Assembly (NCBI RefSeq): GCF_001429295.1
Contig: NZ_LMJL01000012.1
Coordinates: 716,629 to 780,628 of the forward strand
Direction: 5' to 3'
Length of the DNA stretch: 64,000 bases
DNA from: Flavobacterium sp. Root935
GTDB taxonomy: Bacteria; Bacteroidota; Bacteroidia; Flavobacteriales; Flavobacteriaceae
Below the pieces are notes generated by a model that had not been told where the DNA came from, searched no databases, and worked only from the letters and a program-made list of their open reading frames with translations. Positions 61,141 through 64,000 of this stretch are shown here, in pieces (position 1 is the stretch's first letter; every line of letters starts with the position of its first letter). A program made the position numbers and the translations under genes.

Positions 61141-61548
61141 ATGAAAAAACTACTAATAATATCCATTCTGGCAGCATTCTCCACGATAATGTCTGCTCAA
61201 CAAAACAACTTCCAGCTTTCAAGCCACATCTTGGATGTATCAAAAGGAAGTCCGGTCAGCGACGTTACAATACGATTAGAAAAATATGATCAACAAACAA
61301 AAATATGGTCTTTCATTGAGGAGAAAAAAACCGATATAAACGGGAGAATCACAGATTTTCTAAACTCGGAAAAATCTAATTTAGGAATTTACAAATTGAC
61401 TTACTTTACAGCCGATTATTTTAAAAACAATCATGTAGAAAGTTTTTACCCCTTTATAGAAGTTGTATTTCAGATAAAGGACCAAAAACATTATCACGTT
61501 CCTATAACTCTCTCCGCTTTTGGATATTCAACTTACCGAGGAAATTAA
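61141..61548 (+). CDS. Exported 5-hydroxyisourate hydrolase (transthyretin-like)
   Basis: This 135-residue protein has a signal peptide (to MSAQ, residue 20) followed by a full HIUase/transthyretin fold. The hallmarks are LSSHILDVSKGSPVSDVTIRLEK with H29 and R45, FYPFIEVVF, HYHVPITLSAFGYSTYRGN with H119 and the C-terminal YRG. The usual last residue is Ser; here it is Asn. The enzyme opens 5-hydroxyisourate, the product of urate oxidation. An exported form implies a periplasmic step. No other purine-breakdown gene is adjacent. Confidence 0.88.
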   Translation: MKKLLIISILAAFSTIMSAQQNNFQLSSHILDVSKGSPVSDVTIRLEKYDQQTKIWSFIEEKKTDINGRITDFLNSEKSNLGIYKLTYFTADYFKNNHVESFYPFIEVVFQIKDQKHYHVPITLSAFGYSTYRGN

Positions 61549-61604
61549 TTCAGCTGAAAAATATTTTATTTTTGAGTTTTCCCAAAATTATGTTTTAAAA
61601 AAAA

Positions 61605-62369
61605 GGTCCTTTCGCATCTGTCAGAATCAAATATAAGAATTTAGGTAATTTAAAAATTAGCCCGACAATTTACAAAATGATTTACACATAGATATCCCTG
61701 GTCTAATCATTTGCTTCTTAATAAGCATATTACCAGTTTAATTCCGCTAATATTCGTTCGGCCGATTCAAAACTTTTAAAACCTAATCCGTTTTGTATGC
61801 GCCACTTGATAAAACGATGCTCCTGTTCGGCAACATGTTAAGATATTTACATTGCCGGATTTTAATCTTTGAGAACGAGCGCTTGTTGTAGACTTTGATC
61901 GCTGCTGTATTAGAACCGCTTTTATCAATGTTTATTACTCGTGGTTTGTAGTTATTACTAATTACTTTAATTAGACTGGGCACACATTCTCTGTCTTTTT
62001 CTAGTCAAAAGAAAGTTAACCTTATTACCTAATTTATCAACTGCCCTATATCAATAACACCAAATACCTTTTACCTTGATATAGGTCTCATCTAATCTCC
62101 AGCCCGTCCCCGCTCTGCCTTTTCTCTTCTTCATCTCTGACTCAAGCAGAGGTGTAAACTTATAAACCCATGGCCGAATCGCGGCATGACCCACAAGCAC
62201 CCCTTTAATTTCCATTATTCCCTCAGCATCACGGTAACTAAGTGTAAATCTTAGTTTAAAATATACTGCCTGAATATTGATATATTTTAGACAGTGATGA
62301 TCTTTAGGATTCATTTGTTGATGGGTTTAAAATTATATGATAACGTTATTTCCAAATGGGGGCAGAACC
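61605..62369 (-). mobile_element. Degenerate IS6-family element
   Basis: Degenerate ends are visible: GGTCCTTTCGCA (61605-61616, two mismatches to the intact element) and a decayed CAGAACC end at 62363-62369. The 765-bp length matches the intact copy. Flanking 8-mers do not match, so no target duplication survives. Confidence 0.8.
61672..62314 (-). pseudogene. Broken IS6-family transposase
   Basis: The N-terminal part (from 62314: MNPKDHHC, AVYFKLRFTLSYRDAEGIMEIKG, WRLDETYIKVKGIWCY) reaches a stop near 62051. A later fragment (61983-61783, RVINIDKSGSNTAAIKVYNKRSFSKIKIRQCKYLN) is in another frame. The segment holding the catalytic Glu is disrupted. Stops and frameshifts show that it is dead. 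Confidence 0.85.
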
Positions 62370-62393
62370 ATATCTATGGGTTTAAAATTATAT
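62321..62393 (+). repeat. 18-bp direct repeat, 55-bp period
   Basis: ATGGGTTTAAAATTATAT occurs at 62321-62338 and 62376-62393, on both sides of the decayed IS end. It looks like a local duplication at the element boundary. Confidence 0.6.
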
Positions 62394-62433
62394 CTATTTT
62401 CAATTTTGAGGCCGCCCGCAAATGTAAAATGAT

Positions 62434-62441
62434 TATTTTTG
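62434..62441 (+). promoter_or_regulatory. -7 element of the photolyase operon
   Basis: TATTTTTG fits TAnnTTTG, 34 bases before the TIGR03643-type start codon; a TTG at 62406-62408 is a possible -33 element with a long spacer. Confidence 0.5.
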
Positions 62442-62475
62442 TTTAACACTAATTAATAATCATTAAACAAAACAT

Positions 62476-62781
62476 ATGATAAAGTCAATCATTGCAAAAA
62501 TAGACCATAGTGTATTGAATGAAATTCAGATCGACAGAATTATAGAAATGGCATGGGAAGACCGAACTCCTTTTGATGCAATAAAATTTCAATTTGGTCT
62601 ATCTGAAAGTGATGTGAAAGCTTTGATGAAGAAAGAATTAAAGTTCAGCAGTTACAGATTGTGGCGCGAGAGGGTTGAAAATTGTAAAACAAAACACACA
62701 GCAAAGAGACCCGAAGGTATTGACAAGTTTAAATGTAACAGGCAAAGAGCAATTTCAAATAATAAAATCTCTAAGCGTTAA
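62476..62781 (+). CDS. TIGR03643/DUF2805-family small protein
   Basis: The 101-residue protein is strongly helical. The core (IDRIIEMAWEDRTPFDAIKFQFGLSESDVKALMKKELKFSSYRLWRERV) is the TIGR03643 (DUF2805) signature, with an HTH-like pattern. The C terminus is basic (RPEGIDKFKCNRQRAISNNKISKR) and could bind nucleic acid. Its function is unknown. It heads an operon with a DUF2452 protein, a flavin reductase and a photolyase. Confidence 0.85.
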   Translation: MIKSIIAKIDHSVLNEIQIDRIIEMAWEDRTPFDAIKFQFGLSESDVKALMKKELKFSSYRLWRERVENCKTKHTAKRPEGIDKFKCNRQRAISNNKISKR

Positions 62782-62794
62782 TAAAATTTTACAG

Positions 62795-63214
62795 ATGACG
62801 AAAAACGATAAACCCGATAATGTAGTTTTTTCAAAGGATCATGGCTATAATGCAAGGCTATTGCCATATGCTACAAATGTGGGCGCACCGGTAATAAAAG
62901 CAGATGATGCAGCAGGCTGGAAAAACATGGGCATAAATAAGGTAAACAAAGAATTTGAAAGTAAATTCAACGAACTGAAAATGCATTACCTGGATTTAAT
63001 CGAGGAATTCCAGTGGAATGAACTGGTATACAACGCCAGATTTTCTTTTGAACCTATTGTGGGCGAAATATATCATTTATATAAAGATGCAGATGGTTCT
63101 CACTTTCTTTCACTAATAGGGCCCAAAGAATGGAATAAGGAACATGCAGGTACTTTTAGACTTAACAGCGATAAAAAATGGATACTGATCGATCTGAAAA
63201 GCTCAATCTTTTAA
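62795..63214 (+). CDS. DUF2452-family protein
   Basis: From the ATG at 62795 the product has 139 residues (MTKNDKPDNVVFSKDHGYNARLLPYATNVGAPVIK). A longer in-frame start at 62675 was rejected because it lies inside the previous gene and adds a sequence of no family character. Conserved segments include FEPIVGEIYHLYKDADGSHFLSLIGPKEW. It has no signal peptide and an unknown function. It starts 13 bases after the TIGR03643-type gene. Confidence 0.85.
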   Translation: MTKNDKPDNVVFSKDHGYNARLLPYATNVGAPVIKADDAAGWKNMGINKVNKEFESKFNELKMHYLDLIEEFQWNELVYNARFSFEPIVGEIYHLYKDADGSHFLSLIGPKEWNKEHAGTFRLNSDKKWILIDLKSSIF

Positions 63215-63229
63215 TAAAACTTCATACTA

Positions 63230-63880
63230 ATGAAAAACAAAATAAATTTTAAAACCAGTGATCTTGAAAAAATGGAAAAGCAGACTGCCGTGCATTTAAT
63301 AAACAGTTTAGGCGGTTTTAAAAGTGTGGCATTAGTTGGAACTTCTGATGGTGAGGGAAATACTAATTTATCCATTTTTAGTTCTTTTTTTCATATTGGT
63401 GCCAATCCTCCATTAATAGGCATGATTTTTCGCCCCAGCCCGCCAGAGCGTGATACTATGAGAAATATTATAGATACAGGATTCTATACTATTAATCATA
63501 TCAGCGAACAGATATACAGGCAGGCACATCAGACATCAGCGAGATACAGCAGAGAAATTTCAGAATTTGAAGCTGCAGGACTCAGCGTGGAATATAAAAA
63601 TAACTTTCCCGCTCCTTTTGTGCTCGAAAGCAGCATACAGTTAGGTATTGAATTTAAAGAAAAAATGGCCATTCCAATCAATAACACTACTATGATCATT
63701 GGGGAAATAGTCCAGATTTTTATTCCCGAAGACTGCTTGTCTGAGGATGGTTTTGTCGATTTAGAAAAAGCCAATACCGTTACATGTTCGGGTCTGGACA
63801 GCTATCATAAAACCATCCAGTTAGACCGTTTAAGCTATGCAAAACCAGATAAGGAAATTACATCACTGCTTAAAAATTGA
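63230..63880 (+). CDS. Flavin reductase-like FMN-binding protein
   Basis: This 216-residue cytoplasmic protein of the split-barrel flavin-reductase/flavoredoxin family shows FKSVALVGTSDGEGNTNLSIFSSFFHIGANPPLIGMIFRPSPPERDTMRNI, the classic FMN-binding pattern with a substrate-side loop, and IINHISEQIYRQAHQTSARYS-like sequence after it. It could supply reduced flavin to the photolyase encoded next. Its stop overlaps the possible TTG start of that gene. Confidence 0.85.
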   Translation: MKNKINFKTSDLEKMEKQTAVHLINSLGGFKSVALVGTSDGEGNTNLSIFSSFFHIGANPPLIGMIFRPSPPERDTMRNIIDTGFYTINHISEQIYRQAHQTSARYSREISEFEAAGLSVEYKNNFPAPFVLESSIQLGIEFKEKMAIPINNTTMIIGEIVQIFIPEDCLSEDGFVDLEKANTVTCSGLDSYHKTIQLDRLSYAKPDKEITSLLKN

Positions 63881-64000
63881 ATAAAAAAAAGATAAATATT
63901 ATGTGGTTCAAACGTGATCTCCGTTTTACAGATCACGAACCCCTGTTTATGGCCCAGCGGGAAAATATTCCGCTTCTTTTAGTTTATTTTTTTGAGCCGT
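63877..64000 (+). CDS. Photolyase/cryptochrome family protein, N-terminal part
   Basis: The frame begins with TTG at 63877, overlapping the previous stop, or with ATG at 63901, and runs off the window. The visible 41 residues include IMWFKRDLRFTDHEPLFMAQRENIPLLLVYFFEP, the N-terminal alpha/beta antenna-domain signature of photolyases and cryptochromes (WFKRDLRxxDxxxL). The subgroup cannot be decided from this part. Flavin reductase and the two small conserved genes form its operon. Confidence 0.85.
   Translation, partial: MNKKKINIMWFKRDLRFTDHEPLFMAQRENIPLLLVYFFEP

Noticed and set aside
62675..62794. N-terminal extension of the DUF2452 gene
   Set aside because: It overlaps the TIGR03643-type gene in another frame and adds residues without family character.

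Overview
The window is an AT-rich chromosomal segment from a member of the Bacteroidota, most likely a Flavobacterium or close relative. Evidence for this: two SusC/SusD pairs, a C-terminal type IX secretion sorting domain, many -7 elements of the Bacteroidota type (TAnnTTTG), almost no Shine-Dalgarno sequences, and a dispersed hairpin repeat typical of flavobacteria. No rRNA, tRNA or CRISPR array was seen.

Region 1 (1-11.8 kb) is mostly housekeeping, on the plus strand: a secreted alpha/beta hydrolase, a thioredoxin-like protein, tpiA, prmA-clpS, an alkylglycerol-monooxygenase-like membrane hydroxylase translationally coupled to a YhhN/TMEM86-type lysoplasmalogenase (a likely ether-lipid breakdown pair), kdsA, a YiiX-type hydrolase, a Coq4-like protein and, on the minus strand, an M28 peptidase.

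Region 2 (11.9-26.7 kb, minus strand) is a polysaccharide utilisation locus (PUL 1): a membrane-spanning one-component regulator, SusC, SusD, a GH144-type glucanase, a secreted esterase-like protein and a GH3 beta-glucosidase, followed after a terminator by a glycerophosphodiester phosphodiesterase lipoprotein and a GH43 enzyme. GH144 plus GH3 points to beta-1,2-glucan. Together with the phosphodiesterase and the esterase it could be a system for substituted osmoregulated periplasmic glucans. This is followed by pta-ackA and corA (26.8-31.4 kb).

Region 3 (31.5-39.9 kb) is a scarred, mobile-element region: a gene cut by an intact IS6-family element, a frameshifted small acidic protein, an IS6 remnant, a DoxX/chromate-transporter pair, a LytS/LytT-type two-component system, a membrane-anchored phosphoesterase and a decayed membrane-protein gene. 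Two diverged copies of a ~160-bp sequence bracket it.

Region 4 (39.9-60.6 kb) is PUL 2: a seven-gene minus-strand operon (SusC, SusD, sodium/solute symporter, FAD-dependent oxidoreductase, GH30-like, GH3, GH2). Upstream lie a divergent LacI-type regulator carrying an N-terminal zinc ribbon, a second LacI regulator and a divergent, multimodular, type IX-secreted GH16 glucanase. The set suggests use of a beta-glucan (laminarin-like), with an unusual cytoplasmic oxidation step after import.

Region 5 (60.6-64 kb) holds a secreted 5-hydroxyisourate hydrolase, a degenerate IS6 copy and the start of an operon of TIGR03643, DUF2452, a flavin reductase and a photolyase/cryptochrome that runs off the window.
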